Notes under the pieces: model-generated
The model's database searches: none
Told to the model about the DNA's origin: nothing
The model's input: only the letters and a program-made list of their open reading frames with translations
Program-made: the position numbers and the translations under genes
DNA from: Pseudevernia furfuracea
Taxonomy: Eukaryota > Ascomycota > Lecanoromycetes > Lecanorales > Parmeliaceae
Assembly: GCA_022315425.1 (NCBI GenBank)
Contig: JAIUPT010000021.1
Coordinates: 806,001-870,000 of the forward strand
Reading direction: 5' to 3'
Length of the DNA: 64,000 nt
Part shown: positions 9,243-22,034 of the stretch, in pieces
How positions within the stretch are numbered: the first letter of the stretch is position 1
Layout: each line of letters opens with the position of its first letter

Positions 9243-12200
9243 GTTTCAAGCGGTATGCTGATGTGTATGGGGGGATTTTTTTTTGGCTGTAGCGAACTTG
9301 TTATATCTATGTAAATGTCAATGGCAACAAACATCATTGTCAACCCATCTCTCGACATATCTCTGCCAGATTTCAAAGGCCAAGTGGACTCATTTGTATT
9401 CTACAGCAATCTATAAAAGCCAAACAAAGCAAAGAATTGATTGGGCAGCAATTTCCCCCGGGGAAAAATACGCAAACATAAGCTAACAATGTTGTCTATT
9501 GCTTCTAAGGGTTACTCTCGAAAGCCTGTCAACGAGACGTCGTCATGACACTTCTTAGGAGACTGAACTGGTGGTATCAGTTGTTCCCCACTGCTTCCAA
9601 GAGTCACACATGATTAGATGTCAAAGCTTGGCGTGAAGGCTTGATAATCACGTGACCCCGAAGTTCAATATCAGAGATGTAGTACAAGTCCGCAATATGC
9701 TCTCAGCCTTGTTTTCGGGCTAGTGACTACTACATGAGGTGGGTAGGCCATTCAAAGGGAAAACGATGCACCAAGTCTTCGAGGTCAAGAGCCATGATCA
9801 GTTCTCAAAAAGAAGAGATGCAGCACACACTGATAACCCAATTCACACGTTGTGGTCCAATCTCAAATCGAGAGGCACAGCTTTTCCCGCATCACCGATC
9901 GCCCAAGTCTTGAGCCAATCAGCCACACAAAGAAGCGGTCAACATAGTATTAGCAGAGACTGAAACAAGCGTCGAACTAATAGCAACGTGTTTGGCCTAT
10001 GTGCCGAGGACGGTTTCTCCGCGCCATCATCCGCCCGTATGCTGCATGTTGATGGTGTGTGGTACTGCAAGCCACGATCCTCCAATCCTTATTATTCAGC
10101 ACTGATTGATTCGAGCTGCAATCGAAACGCTTGACTTCCCCGCCCTAGGCCGCTGTACTCGCTAGATCATTCCTGATGTATTTTTAAAACTGACCCCGAA
10201 AATACACGCTACGGACAAGTTACCGGTGTCGAGTTCGAGGCTAGTCGAGGACCCTTTCTGCTCGCGGATGATTCTTGCGATGACAGCAAGCTAAGGCGCG
10301 TCACAGGCTTGAGTCTCGTTCGGGGTAGCGAGTCACACGCTGAATCTGGCAAGGGAATGTCTATGTTGCATCATGTCACCAGTGGATACACGACTCCCAC
10401 GGATAATACAATTCTCCACGGGGAGTAAACTTCTTCATGGTGCTGTATCGCTCATCTCACAAGTGGATCTCCACCAATAGCGTGCACCTTCTCATGGATA
10501 ACGCCATCGCCTACGGACTTCACGTCGGCATTTGAGATTTGCAAAACCAACGCTGCCACATTCGAGGCTATACCCAGCTTTCGGATTGTATTTGTGCCCG
10601 AGGTGAGACCTTCGGACTGTAGTTTATCACCGAGGTGAGGCCTGCCGTGCGAACACAACTATCCTCTTTATTTGACCCTTTTCCACATTTACACACTCTT
10701 ACCCTCCCACCCGGCTATTATTTATTTTTCTATCAGGATGTCAGCCTCTCATGCTCAAGAAGCTGTCGAATTGGCCCACGCATTGCCTCCTCAAGTTGGG
10801 AATGAGGCCCCCACGTCGTCTTCTCTAGCTCAAGTTTAGCCATTCAACTCTCAACACGACAGACTTTGCATCTTATGCTGGACGGCGGCAATTTTGCAGG
10901 ACGATGGGCTGTCAGCAAAGGCAATGATTGGCTATTGACGACAGCAAGGGGGTAGCAAAAGGGGATTAGCAAAGGAGGTAGAAAGGATTCGAGGAAGTAG
11001 AAATAATAGCCAATGGTTTTCTATCCCCACGAACAAGACGTGTTGTCCATGGACAGGCGTTTTGTTCCAGGCGAAGATATATGCTATTGATGGACGATAC
11101 GGCGGCATGAGGATGAATGCTCTTCACGGAAGACCGCATCATCAGTAACGGGAGACATATCCTCCCCGGCGAAGATACCCCACTGGTGAGATGCAACATC
11201 TACCGAGTGGCCAGCAGATTCGGTCATTCGTCCTAATACCATTTGGGAGATAACCGAACTCGCGGGGAAAGCACGACCACCAAGCCACATCGAAATGAAA
11301 TCGATAACATGTTAGCCTAAATCTACCTAGCTACCTATGATATCTGATCGGCGAATCCAGGCAAAACTATGGATGTTAATAGGGAACGACAACTTACATC
11401 CAAGATGCGCAGCAAGAGCCAGAACCTCCAGATAGCCAGTGCAGCAGCGAGAAAATCCTTACTCCAGTCACTTGCCCATAGGCCAGCCGTTGAATATGTG
11501 TTCTATCGTCGTTCGCAAAGGCGAGAGGATTGCGCTCCTGACAGCGATTGAGGGATTGAGATTCATCAGTTAGGGTTTTGAAAGCTAACTTCGTTCAGAT
11601 CTCTCATGTTTTTCACAGCCACGGAGATCGAGCGTCTTAATATTATGTCAGCGATGAGATTCGGGAGCAACTAATGGCCGAGATATTGGCAGCGATCGTA
11701 GCTTCGATTTCGACTAGCAGACGGTACGAATCGCTTGACCGCTGTAATCATACACCCATTGTAATAAGACTTCATTTATGTGCCACCGTCCACTTGTATG
11801 CCTCTGAGGATACTTCAGCATGTTTGTCGATGGCGAAAATTGAGGCCGAGCAACGCCGCATGCCAGGACCATTGAAACACGAAGAAACGTCTCTAAAATT
11901 TGCTCACGTTTGCGGCCTTTTCAGTACTCAAGCCTCGTGTAATATGTCGGTGCGACCGCTATTGTTCACGGGGTGTGGGTTCGCTGAAACGTCTGGATGG
12001 CACTCTCTGAGCGAATGGAAAGCTCTGTTCACAGCTAACGCCCGTGTCATTAGAAGACGCACCTGCATACTTGATGAATCGACTACAGGGACTGCAGATG
12101 CCTCGCGCGTCAATTTGAACAGGTAGCAATCGAGACCGCCAATGATTTTGTGTGTTTGAAGAGTTATACATGACAATGAAGCACATTCGACAATTACACA

Positions 12201-13091
12201 ATAAAGCTCCGGTCATAGTCATTCCAGCAATTGGACTTCCTTGGTACTTCTGAGCTTCCGCGGTACGGCTGCGGCAGTCGCAAGCTGCAGAAATTTTATG
12301 GGTGTGCAGCTTTGCAGCAAAGAGTATCTTGGCCCTTCCATGAAACCAACTCAGCAGCGGATCCTCACACAGACCCACCAATCCTTTTCAGTCTTTGCTC
12401 TCATTCTTCCTGCTGTCTCTGCTGGATATATCTTGACCCCCCTACGTTCGTAGAACGACAGAATGGGCGAACCGATAAGGAACCGCATGAGATTTCTCGT
12501 TTGCTTTTGCGATTAGGACACACGGCTTTATTATCAAAGTATGTAATAGATGATGTGAGATATTGATATGGATCTCAATATAGTGCTTCGAAAAGGGTTT
12601 GATGGAAGTGGATATGAGACCGCGCGCTGTCACACTGTGCTCGACGCTGAATCTCTTTTACCATGCCAACGTATCGATCAAGATTGACAGCACTTATTAG
12701 ATGGAACACGTGTAGAGTGCGAGGCCACTACGAGACAAAACTGATGCCAGCTGGAAAAGAGCCAAACAATGCCTCAGAAAGACATGCAGACTCCAGTCGA
12801 CGTGTTCAATGAAAAGTTGTTGGAGGCTCGGTTGGTCTAAGAATAGCCGGGAGTCTGCATCAGGTTAAGCGCAGGGTCCAGTCACTCGGCCAATGACCTC
12901 AAAGGCTCAGACTGCGCCTTCCCGCCTCGGAACAATACAATACAGCTGCCTGGAATCCTTCATCATCCAACATCCATCATCCCTCCTACATAACCTCTCC
13001 ATCTCCATCTTCATCACAACTCAACAAAGGTATAATACCTCGCACATATTCTTACTTCTTATCGACCTCAAAGAGACCTCTCACCACAGCC
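9243..13091. other. Long intergenic region, no gene supported
   Basis: In 3.8 kb I see only short frames without family motifs on either strand. The longest, 11674-12126, has 150 codons of amino-acid composition typical of chance frames. Two small minus-strand frames (10452-10658 and 11084-11290) look slightly protein-like but match nothing I know. The stretch just before 13092 is pyrimidine-rich, as in a fungal promoter or 5' leader. Confidence 0.6.
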
Positions 13092-14329
13092 ATGTCCGCC
13101 GCGGCGCATCACCTAGTCAGTCGCGCTATAGACGTCACCAAGGAGCACTACAAAGCCAGCGATGGAGAAAAAACCGTTTACGAGGTCTCGAGTTGGGCCA
13201 CCATGCTCATTGTCGCTACCGTTGTCCTCTACTTGGCCATGCTCTCCATGGTAAGTCGTCTAGCAACATTCTCCAAAGCCAACAACCGGCAGGGCTAACA
13301 CTCTCTTGTTAGATTTCCTACACCTACGGCGATGTCGTAGCCACTCTCACCATGATCGAAACTCCCACCGCCACAGCCTTCGAAACCGAGTTTACCGACT
13401 CCGACGAAGTCGACGCCCCTCTCATTTCCCAAGACCAAAAGTCCGAGAAGACAAAGCTCGTTGAAGCCGACCTCTTCCTCGTTAAACAAAAACCCATCAC
13501 TTCCAAAATCCGCACAACCATGAAGCACCTCCGCGCTCAGGAAGGCCCTCTCGCCCGTTTCCGCGGTCTCCACGTCTCAATAATCTACCACCTTCTCCAC
13601 GGCGCTATCGTCGGCTTCTTCAGCTCCCACATCATCGTGCACCCTCTCGCGCGCCCCTTCATCGCTATCTTCGCAAGCATCGCACTCTGCCGTCTTCAAA
13701 TGACCTGGACCCACATTGTCATCTCCAAATCTAGCGACAAGAGCTGGTTCAGCCGTGTTCCCTCCAGGACTGCCGTCAGGAACATCCTTATTCCCACCGC
13801 CGTCTTTGCTGTTGCCGAACAGGCTACTATCTACGTGCCAGGCGCTCTATTGCTCCTCGCCACCCAGGCTTTCAACGAAGAAGTTAATGAAAATGTTGGA
13901 CGCGCGCAGAATATCGCATTGTTGGAGATGTTCCTCATCGGTCTCATCGGCATTGGCATCTTCGTTCTCGTCGTCATCCCAGCCGACGTCACACTCAAGC
14001 GTGTTCAAGCTTCCATGCTGCCCGAGGAAAATGAGTCCATTGTCCCCTTCGACCGCACCTTCGCTGGTAAGGTCAAACCGGAGATCTTGGGTGGCAGCGG
14101 TGCCGTGTCCATGCTTGATGCGTGGAAGTCTTTCGACAGGTCTGCAAGGATCAGGTTGATGAAGCTGTACCTCAAGGTCTTCCTTGTGTCGATCTTTACC
14201 ACCATTATGTTCGCCATGGTTTTCATTGGAGAGGTCAGGTTCATTGTGGGTGGTGATAAGTTCTACGGAATGTATAACAAGGGACAAGGCAGTCTTCAGG
14301 CATTAAAAGGCGGAAACCTAAAGCTCTAG
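13092..14329 (+). CDS. Conserved fungal multi-pass membrane protein, function unknown
   Basis: The gene has two exons, 13092-13250 and 13313-14329, giving 391 residues. The intron at 13251-13312 has a GTAAGT donor, a GCTAAC branch site and a TTAG acceptor, and joins in phase 0. Hydrophobic segments occur at about residues 35-55 (spanning the splice), 165-185, 190-210, 245-270, 285-310 and 355-375. A charged linker (about 65-130) rich in Glu, Asp and Lys lies between the first and second segments. The block SYTYGDVVATLTMIE just after the splice is one I associate with an uncharacterised family common in filamentous ascomycetes. No catalytic motif is visible. The protein probably sits in an internal membrane. 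It points away from the RTA1-like gene and toward the low-complexity region. Confidence 0.85.
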
Positions 14330-15110
14330 AGGGATGCGAAGGCAACACCTCGACACTTTCACTTTTATTGCAGTCGGAGAGGCGACGGACTGGTGACTGG
14401 AGTTGAAGAGGGGCGGTATGTCAAAATGGTGAATGAATTGGGTGAGAAACGAGCGTGACGAGGCGGAGAAAACACCTTTCATTATGTAGTCTATGCACAT
14501 ACAAGAACGTTTGATTTCCTCGCACCATGTATTAGCATGCACGACGATACCCCCCTCCCTCCACTCCCCCCCCCTTCACCCGTCCAACGCCCCATTAAAC
14601 CGCCCTCCCACCCAACATTAACAACAACCCCGACCCTCCTCAAAGACCGTACTTACCCAAACGCCAAAGACGCAAGCAAAGCAAAAACAGCCAGTGGATC
14701 CCCAATCCGACGCATCAATGTCAGCTCAACAACCGTCTTCTCATTCCCAACAAGTCGGCCAATCGGGGTGATGAACAGTGATAAAAATCGCATTGACTAA
14801 TTCTATACTGGCCACCCTCCACTCCTTCCCTTCCCCCCCCCTCCCCGTCCTTCAAAAACACACACATTCAACCCTCCACCACCTCCCCCATTCACCCAAC
14901 CCCGTCCTCATTCACCGCGGCTCCCGCCGTCCACGCAGCCAACTGCGACGCGTCCTATATTTCCTCCCGACACTGCCCCCACGACATTGATGACGTTGGG
15001 GGTCGCAAGAAGCCGACGCTGCATCCGGAGCGGGTTTCGCTTGGGGAGGGGATCGGGCAAAATCCCCCGTCTTGTTCGGTCGCTCGTGCCGACGGGGGCG
15101 GGGATGATTG

Positions 15111-15155
15111 GCGGCGTTTGTTGGGGCGGCGTTTGTTGGGGCGGCGTTTGTTGGG
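15111..15155. repeat. 15-bp minisatellite, 3 perfect copies
   Basis: The unit GCGGCGTTTGTTGGG repeats three times without mismatch, followed by a degenerate GCTGGG start. Confidence 0.95.
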
Positions 15156-16184
15156 GCTGGGGGGGTTTTGCGAGGGTGGAGGGCAGGCAGGAGGAGGAGG
15201 AGGTAGGTAGATGGTGGGTAGATGGTGGGTGGTTTTCGGGTGAGTGGGAGTGGGAGTGGGAGAGTGTAACTAACCAGACGGGAGGATTTTGCCGTGGTTG
15301 GAAATCGGCCGATTCTTCGATGTTTTCCCTCCGTTTATGTGGGTGGGAGGTTTTTCTGTCATAAAAGCGGCCTCTTTCTTTTTCAATTGGTCTGAGCGAG
15401 CGTTCTTTGTCGTTTTTTTTTTTTCGCCCTCCGTTGCTGTTGTCGCCGGGTTTGTTATTGTGGATGTGGAATCGGGTTCGCTTTTTGAGGGAATACTTCA
15501 GGCAGGTGGTAGGGGGGGGTAGGTTGATTGGTATATATGTATAACTCACTGTTTCAGACTCGCCGGGGGGGGGGGGGTTTCCAATCACTCACGTCGACAA
15601 CCTCATGCCGAACCTCCTCCTTCTCCTCCTCTTCTCCTCTCTCCCTCACAACCTCAACCCCAACCCTCTCGGTCACTAGTAAATCCCAAACACAAATGTC
15701 GCCCCGATTAGAACCCCCGTCGCCCAGTCTCTGTCTGCTTCTTCATCAATTGACATGTTCGCTCTGCGGGAACAAAAAGATCAACAACAAGATCCAGGAA
15801 ACAAGAAACCAAAAAACCAAAAAAAAAAAGAGGGCCGTTGGTTACACACCTCATCACCCCGTTATCGAACCGCAAACCCTCAAACCTCAAGCTCTTAGCT
15901 CGGGTGACACCGCCAGTCGTAGACCACGCAACCAACAACATTCCCCCACACCGCAGTTTGGAAGTTTGCGCTGTCGACTCCACCACCACTACTACTATCA
16001 CTAATAACAACGAAGACTAGGCAAGTGGTTAATGGTCGATAAAATATGGATTCACGCCGTGGTTTTTTGCCTTCTTCTTCTTCTTCTTCTTCAGCTGTGC
16101 TTGGATTTCAGACAGTCAACCAGTCAACCAGTCAGCCAGAGAGAGAGAGAAAACGCCACGCGGATGCAAAAACCCGTTGCTACC

Positions 16185-16236
16185 CAGACACAGACACAGA
16201 CACAGATACAGACACAGATACAGACACAGACAGAGA
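16185..16236. repeat. CAGACA/CAGATA simple repeat
   Basis: About nine hexameric units of CAGACA alternate with CAGATA, in the middle of the low-complexity region. Confidence 0.9.
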
Positions 16237-16602
16237 CATGGACACAAACCCATCACTCATCACTCACCACTCATCACTTATCTCTCATCTCTCATCACTT
16301 CTCACTTCTCACTTGCTTCTCACTTCTCACCTATCACTCACTCACTCATCACCATCAACGCGCCTCCCAATCCAATCCATCCCATCTCACCACAACCGCT
16401 CCAGCCTTTAACCATTAAGACCCCCTCCGTCGTAGTTTTTGATAACCAACCCAACCCCTTTGCCAGCGACGGCGGTGAAGCAAATTTCCCTCTCCCTTTT
16501 TCTTTCCCTTTCCCTTTTTCCGAAAAACAGAGAAAGAAAAAAATGCTTGAGAAGAGTGAAGAGGAGAGAAGAGAAGAGAAGAAAAGAGGAGAGGAGAGGA
16601 GT

Positions 16603-16816
16603 GAAGAGAAGAGAAGAAAAGAGAAGAGAAAAAGAAAAAAGAAAAGAGAAGAGAAGGAGAGAAGGGGGGAGAAGAGGAGAGAAGAAAAGAGGAGAGAAGA
16701 GAAAAGAAGAGAAGAAAAGAGGGGAGAAGAGAAAGAGAAGAGGAAGAGAAGAGAGAAGAGAAGAGAAGAGAAGAGAAGAGAAGAGAAGAGGAGAAAAGAG
16801 AAGAGAAGAGAAAGAA
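16603..16816. repeat. Uninterrupted 214-nt purine tract
   Basis: Every base from 16603 to 16816 on the plus strand is A or G, mostly GAGAA/GAAGA pentamers and hexamers. Purine bias continues, with isolated breaks, from about 16525 to 16915. Both strands give long spurious reading frames here (Arg/Glu/Lys on plus, Ser/Leu/Phe on minus), which I did not call. Confidence 0.95.
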
Positions 16817-17564
16817 TGAAAAGGTAAGATAAGGTAAGAAAAGAATAAAAAAGGGGGTAAGGTAAGGAGAGAAAAGGAAAGAAGAGAAAAGAAAAGGGGG
16901 TAAGGTAAGATAGGGAGGGAGGGGCGGTTCGGGTGACAGTTGTTTCGGTTTCTTGTTTCTTGCTTCTTGCTTTTTAAGGGGGGGAGGGGAGGTTTTCAAT
17001 CGGATTGAAAGATTGAGGGGAGAAAGATAGGGAGAGAGAGGGGGAGTGATGGGAGCGTGGTGCGTATGGGCGTATGAGTGAGGTAGGTAGATAGGGTAGG
17101 CAGGATAGGGTAGGTCACTGCGTTGAAGTTGTACTGGCTAACCAGTACGAGTGACGAGGAGTGGTCGGGATTTTGATTGATTGTTTGTTTGATTGATTGA
17201 TTGATTGTTTTGTTTTGAGGGGGAAGTGTATTGTTTGTGTCGGCGTTCGCTTGACGCTGGCGCTGGCGCTGGCGCTGGCGGCGTTGTAGGCTGTGGGTGG
17301 ATATCTGGGACGGAGTCTTGGTTCGGATTCGGCTTGGTTTAGGCCAGGGATTGGTGTCTGGTTTGGCTGGACGTCGACAAGGGGGTGGTATCTTTATCAG
17401 GGGGAGAGGGAGGGGGATGCTTTGGGCCGAAAGAGATTGAAAAAAACGGTGCCGGCCAATGAATGAGGGGACGAATTTCTTATTTTGTGTGTGTGACTAT
17501 AATCGACTACACCACGACAATTTCACCTCCAAGCAAACCAACTCCGTCCTCCTTTCCCCCGACG

Positions 17565-19497
17565 CTAAAAAGTCGCCTTGCTCGACTTCCGGATCCGCTC
17601 CCCGTACTTGTAAAACACCCACGGGATCGGACACCCCGCCAGCGCAATGAAAGCCAGCAAGCTGTTCCCCCACCCTATACCCAACGCCTGATACATCCTC
17701 GGCCCGGCCAGAGGCAGAGTCGCGCCGAAAATCGATCTCATGACCGCGTTTGCCGCGGTAGCACTAGCGGCGTATTCGGTGAACGCGTCTACGATGTAGG
17801 TCAGAGTGCATACGAGTGTGACGAGGAGGCCGATGCCGAAGAAGCCGGTGCCGATGATTGGGACGATCCAATGGACCGCGTAGCGTGCGGACCAGCCGTA
17901 GACGAAAAGGCCGATTGGTAGGGTGACAGCGGTCCATACCATCGGTATGAGGCGGTATTCTGGTTTTAATTCCCCGCTAGCGGCTTTGGCTAGGAGAACT
18001 TTGTCGGAGAAAACGCCAAAGATGACTAGCCCGACCATGTTTCCGACGCCGAGGCCGAGGTATACGAGTCCGGTGATGCCGATGGAGAAATGATAGTATT
18101 CGCCAAAGACGACGGGGAAGGTGGTGAAGAGGAGGTAGAGATAGCCGTACACGACGGCCATGAAGAGGGACAGGAGTAATATGATCGGCGAGTAGATCAG
18201 CATCTTTATAGGACGGATCAGAGTGATTTCCCAGAGCCGGCGCGTTGTGAGGCCCTGATCGTACACGGAACGCAGGGCCGCGTTTCCAGTCTTGACCTGG
18301 AGAGCACGCGTTTTGCGAGCCATGATGACGACACCGTAGGTCTCTCGCATGAAGACGAAATTCACGAGCGTGATTGCTCCCTCCTTATTGCGTTCATAAC
18401 CGTTAGTGTCCGGTGACGAAGCGCATCGAAGGAATGAATCGAAATATCTACGGGAGGGAATGACTCACAATCATCAGAAGCAACCACATAAGCCATCTCC
18501 AGCCCTTGGCGCCTGTCAGGAAACCACCAGCGACTGGCCCAAAGATTGGTCCCAGCGTCGGGCCTAAAGAGTATATGCCCATGTACTTTCCGCGCCGCTC
18601 CTGCGGGATGAGGTCTGATATCGTACCCCCACCAATCGCAAGTGGTGCAGATCCCGCGCAGCCTTGGAGGAACCGTAGGCCGATCAGGCTATTCAAGCTC
18701 GGAGCATTCGCACAGGCGACGGTGAAGACCGCAAAGAGTGTGTTGCACGAGTGATAGAGCGGCAGTCTCCCGTATATTTCGGACAGTGGCGCTATCAGCA
18801 ACGGCCCGGCCGCAAAGCCGAGCAGGTATATTGAGACCGTAAGGGACCCAAGCTCTTCGTTTGTTGAGCCGAATTCGGCCATAATTTGCGGTATTCCTGT
18901 TGCGAGGATGGAAGATCCTAGAGGACTGCCAGTACAAGATGTTTAGTGGCCATTTTGCGAGTTGGGTTAGGTGGAGGATCCGACTCACCTGATAAAGGTA
19001 ATGGCGCTGACAAGGAAGATATGAGTCTTTACCTTCCACGCCGGCCAGTTCATTGGATTCTTCGGATCATCTGGACCATCCCAGTCGACAATGTTGGGGT
19101 CTCTGGCTTGGTCCTCGTTCTTTTTGTTAGTGTCTAACGAATTGGAGCTTGCGGAAACATTGGCTTCAAGGTCGGATCTTTTTGCGGGAAGTTCAATCAG
19201 TTCAATCTCACTTGTGTTGCCGTAGGGGATTTGTTCTCTGGTATCCTGGTATTCTTCAAGCGACTCGTCATCTCGGAGGCTCTCTGTAGGCTTTTCCACG
19301 TCTGCTTCGGACATGATGCCTGGGCCATGGCCTTTGTTCTTGGAAGGACCAGACCCGTATCTCGTGTCTCTCTCGCCATCTTCCAAGTCCAAATTGCATT
19401 CAAAATCTAGGAAAGGGTTTCTTGGCTCTTTGTCAACCGTGACTGAGCTGGCGTTGAAGCCTGTCAGAGGAGCACTGAAAGCCTTTGGGTCTTCCAT
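17565..19497 (-). CDS. MFS drug:H+ antiporter (DHA1-type) transporter
   Basis: The gene has three exons on the minus strand, 19497-18989, 18925-18469 and 18383-17565, giving 594 residues. Both introns (63 and 85 nt) have GTGAGT donors. A long hydrophilic N-terminus of about 150 residues, rich in Glu, Asp and Ser, ends in the DHA1 signature WDGPDDPKNPMNWP. The first membrane segment spans the first splice site. The motif A loop LSEIYGR is present. GLRFLQGCAGSAPLAIGGG and GPTLGPIFGPVAGG follow, and the latter is motif C of drug antiporters. About twelve membrane segments can be counted. These proteins export small hydrophobic compounds at the plasma membrane. The gene is divergent from the methyltransferase gene across a 1.4-kb spacer, so it likely serves the polyketide cluster; that role is inference. 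Confidence 0.92.
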
Positions 19498-20484
19498 CTC
19501 GACTGTTGAAACGCTTCTTTACCTGCTTGGCCTTAGGGTGGCTTGCAGACCAGGGAGAATGCAAAGCTGAGAGCCAATCTCTAATCCTCACGATATGCCA
19601 GCGCAAAGAGTTCGCGAGGGCGAAGTGGGCGATAGGATGTGCTGCGAATCTGCGACCCAAGCTCCCCACCTTCCCACCGCAAGATCTATCTATGACGATC
19701 ACCCATGGCCAGCAAGGCCAATCGCCCAAGAGGGTGAACACGACGGGACAGGACCAATCATTGGTTTCAAGTCGATCTATTCAAGCCACTATCATCGACT
19801 CATGCAGGTTATGGCATCTTCCACTTGGCGAGATAAGCAGAAAGACCGCCTTATCGCCTTGTCCTCCAGAATCGAATGCAATATCATTTCCACCTTTTGA
19901 CATGTGCATGATGCATCCAAGCGTATGGGATGTATGCAGGACATGGACAGGATCAAGGATGCACCGATTCAAGCCCATCCATTCATGCATTCCACGGGGG
20001 GGGCTTGCCGGTATATTACCACCAGCTCAACTCGGTATTTTAAACTCCGCAAGTCTAGCCGAGGAAGGGGGGGCTCGATGGCTTGGATGCTACGGAGTAT
20101 GGTCCGGCACTCAAGCGAAAGGCATGTGTAAGACTAAGGTAACAGTGTGTTGTGCAAGTTCAAGCCCTCAAGCCCCGAGCTGGAGCGAACCGCGAAGGAT
20201 TCCGCAGACGCCGGGGTTGATCGGGTATTTTTGTTTTGTGTAATGTTTGGGCTGTGAGCTAAATGTGTAAATAATGTGTAAGGTAAAATAATGTCTGGAT
20301 CTCGGTGCCTAATAGCGAGCCGATGCCGACCCTAGCACTGCGCCCAAACCAGTAGGGCATTTCTATTTTCTTACCCTTCTTTTTTTTTTTTTTACTTCCT
20401 AGTCCCTACAAAAATCACTCAATCACTTTTCTCCCCTACACATCACTTTCCTAAACGACATCTCTCTCTTCATTCATATGCGAG

Positions 20485-20514
20485 GTAGTAGTAGTAGTAG
20501 TAGTAGTAGTAGTA
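20485..20514. repeat. GTA/TAG trinucleotide microsatellite
   Basis: About ten units of GTA, perfect. Confidence 0.95.
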
Positions 20515-20530
20515 CAAATCCCTTGTTCGG

Positions 20531-20570
20531 CATGCTGGTCCATGCTGGTCCATGCTGGTCCATGCTGGTC
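20531..20570. repeat. 10-bp tandem repeat CATGCTGGTC, 4 copies
   Basis: Four perfect copies lie about 310 bp upstream of the methyltransferase start codon. Confidence 0.95.
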
Positions 20571-20876
20571 TATCCCGTCCATGGTACAGTAGTGGGTGGT
20601 ACACTCCTTACCCCATGCTTGCCCTGATGGAGTTATCATGCTGTGTGACGTACAGGAACTTGATCCTTCGGAATATTTTCCAACCCATCCCTGCCCCTGC
20701 CCTACTCTCTTCTTCCCCCCTGCTTAAGGCGCGAATCGCAAGGTTCCTCCCCCTAGTCTTTTCCCCCCGCAGCGCGTTCAACGAACTAAAACTACCGTGC
20801 CCTTACGTGCAAACTATCGAATTTGTACTATACTGAAAATATAATAAGTCTGAACCCGTGGCCCAAAGTCGTCGCG

Positions 20877-22034
20877 ATGACTTCTACTGCTCCCGTTCCC
20901 CCTCCGCTGCACCGTCTTGACGACCAACCTGATAATCTAATCTCCTCAACCGACGTGAATTGGCTGTTGAACGGAGCCATGGACCCAGAGGACACCAAAC
21001 CGGAGGACCATGTAATCCCACCGCTCCAGCCCGAAAGCGCGCCGACCAAGAACAACAAAGCCGTCCCCTGGTAGAAGCTCCCAAACCCTCCTCCTCCTCC
21101 TCCTCCCCCCCCCCCCGCCCCCAAAAACATCCCCAATTCCTTTTTGTAACTGAAAAACAAACACCAGGTACCACGCCAAACTAACCGACCTTGATCCCAT
21201 AACCCGCGACATCCTCGAGAATTACAGCAAGATCCCCTCCGATCGCGTGATACCCCACGTAACAGCAATCGTACGTCGCGCATTCCCCACCCCCTCCCCC
21301 CCCCAATATCATGCCCCATCCCCACTAAGCAAAAACCTGCGCGGCACCAGCGCGAAAAAGCCTGGGACGTCTACCCCTACCCCTGCATCGGGCAGTTCCT
21401 CTTCCTGAACCTGACCATCAACCTGTCCCCCTACTACCCGCAGCTAGTAACACGACTGCGGGACACGGACCAGAAGCTGCTGGACCTGGGCTGCTGCTTC
21501 GCGCAGGACGTGCGGAAGCTGGTGGCGGACGGGGCGCGGAGCGAGAACCTGTACGGGGCGGACCTGTACGGGGAGTTCATGGAGCTGGGCTTCGAGCTGT
21601 TCCGGGACCGCAAGACCTTGCGGAGCACCTTCTTCCCGACGGACATCTTGGACGCGCACGACCTGCCGCTGCGGGGGCTCGACGGCGAAATGGACGTCGT
21701 CTACCTGGGGCTCTTCCTCCACCACTTCGACCACCCCACCTGCGTCACCGTCTGCGCCCGCGTCGCCCGTTTGCTCAAGGCCCGCCCGGGGAGCCTCGTC
21801 ATGGGCGTCCAGGTCGGCAGCCTCGTCGCCGACGTCAAGCCCATCCCCATCCCCAGCGGCGGCATCCTCTACCGCCAGGACATCCAGAGCCTGGAGCGCG
21901 TGTGGGCCGAGGTGGGGAAGCTGACGGGGACGGAGTGGAAGGTCGAGGCCCGCTTGGAGAGGGGCAAGGGTTTCGGGGAGAAGTGGCAGATTGAGGGGAC
22001 CCGGAGGTTGGGGTTCGAGGTTTGGAGGCTTTGA
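20877..22034 (+). CDS. AusD-type class I SAM-dependent methyltransferase
   Basis: The gene has three exons, 20877-21070, 21168-21270 and 21351-22034, giving 326 residues. The introns (97 and 80 nt) join in frame with GTAGAA/CAG and GTACGT/CAG ends. After a Pro-rich N-terminus, the family signature is clear: W-YHAKLTDLDP, then ILENYSKIP, then AWDVYPYPCIGQF. SAM motif I is LLDLGCCFAQDVRKL, followed by NLYGADLYGEF and the acidic MDVVYLGLFLHHFD. These enzymes include the AusD group from meroterpenoid clusters, which act on carboxyl or hydroxyl groups of polyketide-terpene products. The substrate here is unknown. Exon 3 is strikingly GC-rich compared with its AT-balanced, homopolymer-rich flanks. 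The gene converges with the P450 gene. The start ATG was chosen because the frame upstream has only non-ATG starts. Confidence 0.9.

Larger units (their letters stand above)
14330..17564. other. Low-complexity intergenic region between membrane protein and MFS genes
   Basis: About 3.2 kb contains no credible gene. Frames here are compositional artefacts of strand-biased DNA: C-rich on the plus strand up to 14990, then G-rich to about 15560, then CA/CT-rich, then a purine block, then G-rich to 17450. Embedded are a 15-bp minisatellite, a CAGACA-type repeat, CACTCAT-like repeats (about 16250-16345), a 214-nt purine tract and a GCTGGC hexamer run near 17255-17282. Confidence 0.7.
19498..20876. 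promoter_or_regulatory. Divergent spacer between MFS and methyltransferase genes
   Basis: Both flanking genes read outward from this 1.38-kb spacer, so it must hold both promoters. No coding frame is supported. It contains a long T run near 20383-20394, a GTA microsatellite and a 10-bp tandem repeat close to the methyltransferase side. I could not single out a reliable transcription-factor site by eye. Confidence 0.55.

Noticed and set aside
11084..11290. 68-codon minus-strand frame containing GHSVDVASHQWGIFAGEDM
   Set aside because: It looks slightly protein-like, but no neighbouring exons or family match could be found.
11674..12126. 150-codon plus-strand frame
   Set aside because: No motif and chance-like composition; an equally long overlapping frame exists on the opposite strand.
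14908..15588. 226-codon minus-strand frame rich in Pro, His and Ser
   Set aside because: It arises from C-rich low-complexity DNA with minisatellite content, and other frames over the same DNA are equally open.
16177..16999. Long Arg/Glu/Lys and Ser/Leu/Phe reading frames
   Set aside because: They follow from the purine tract on both strands; composition is monotonous and there is no domain or start context.
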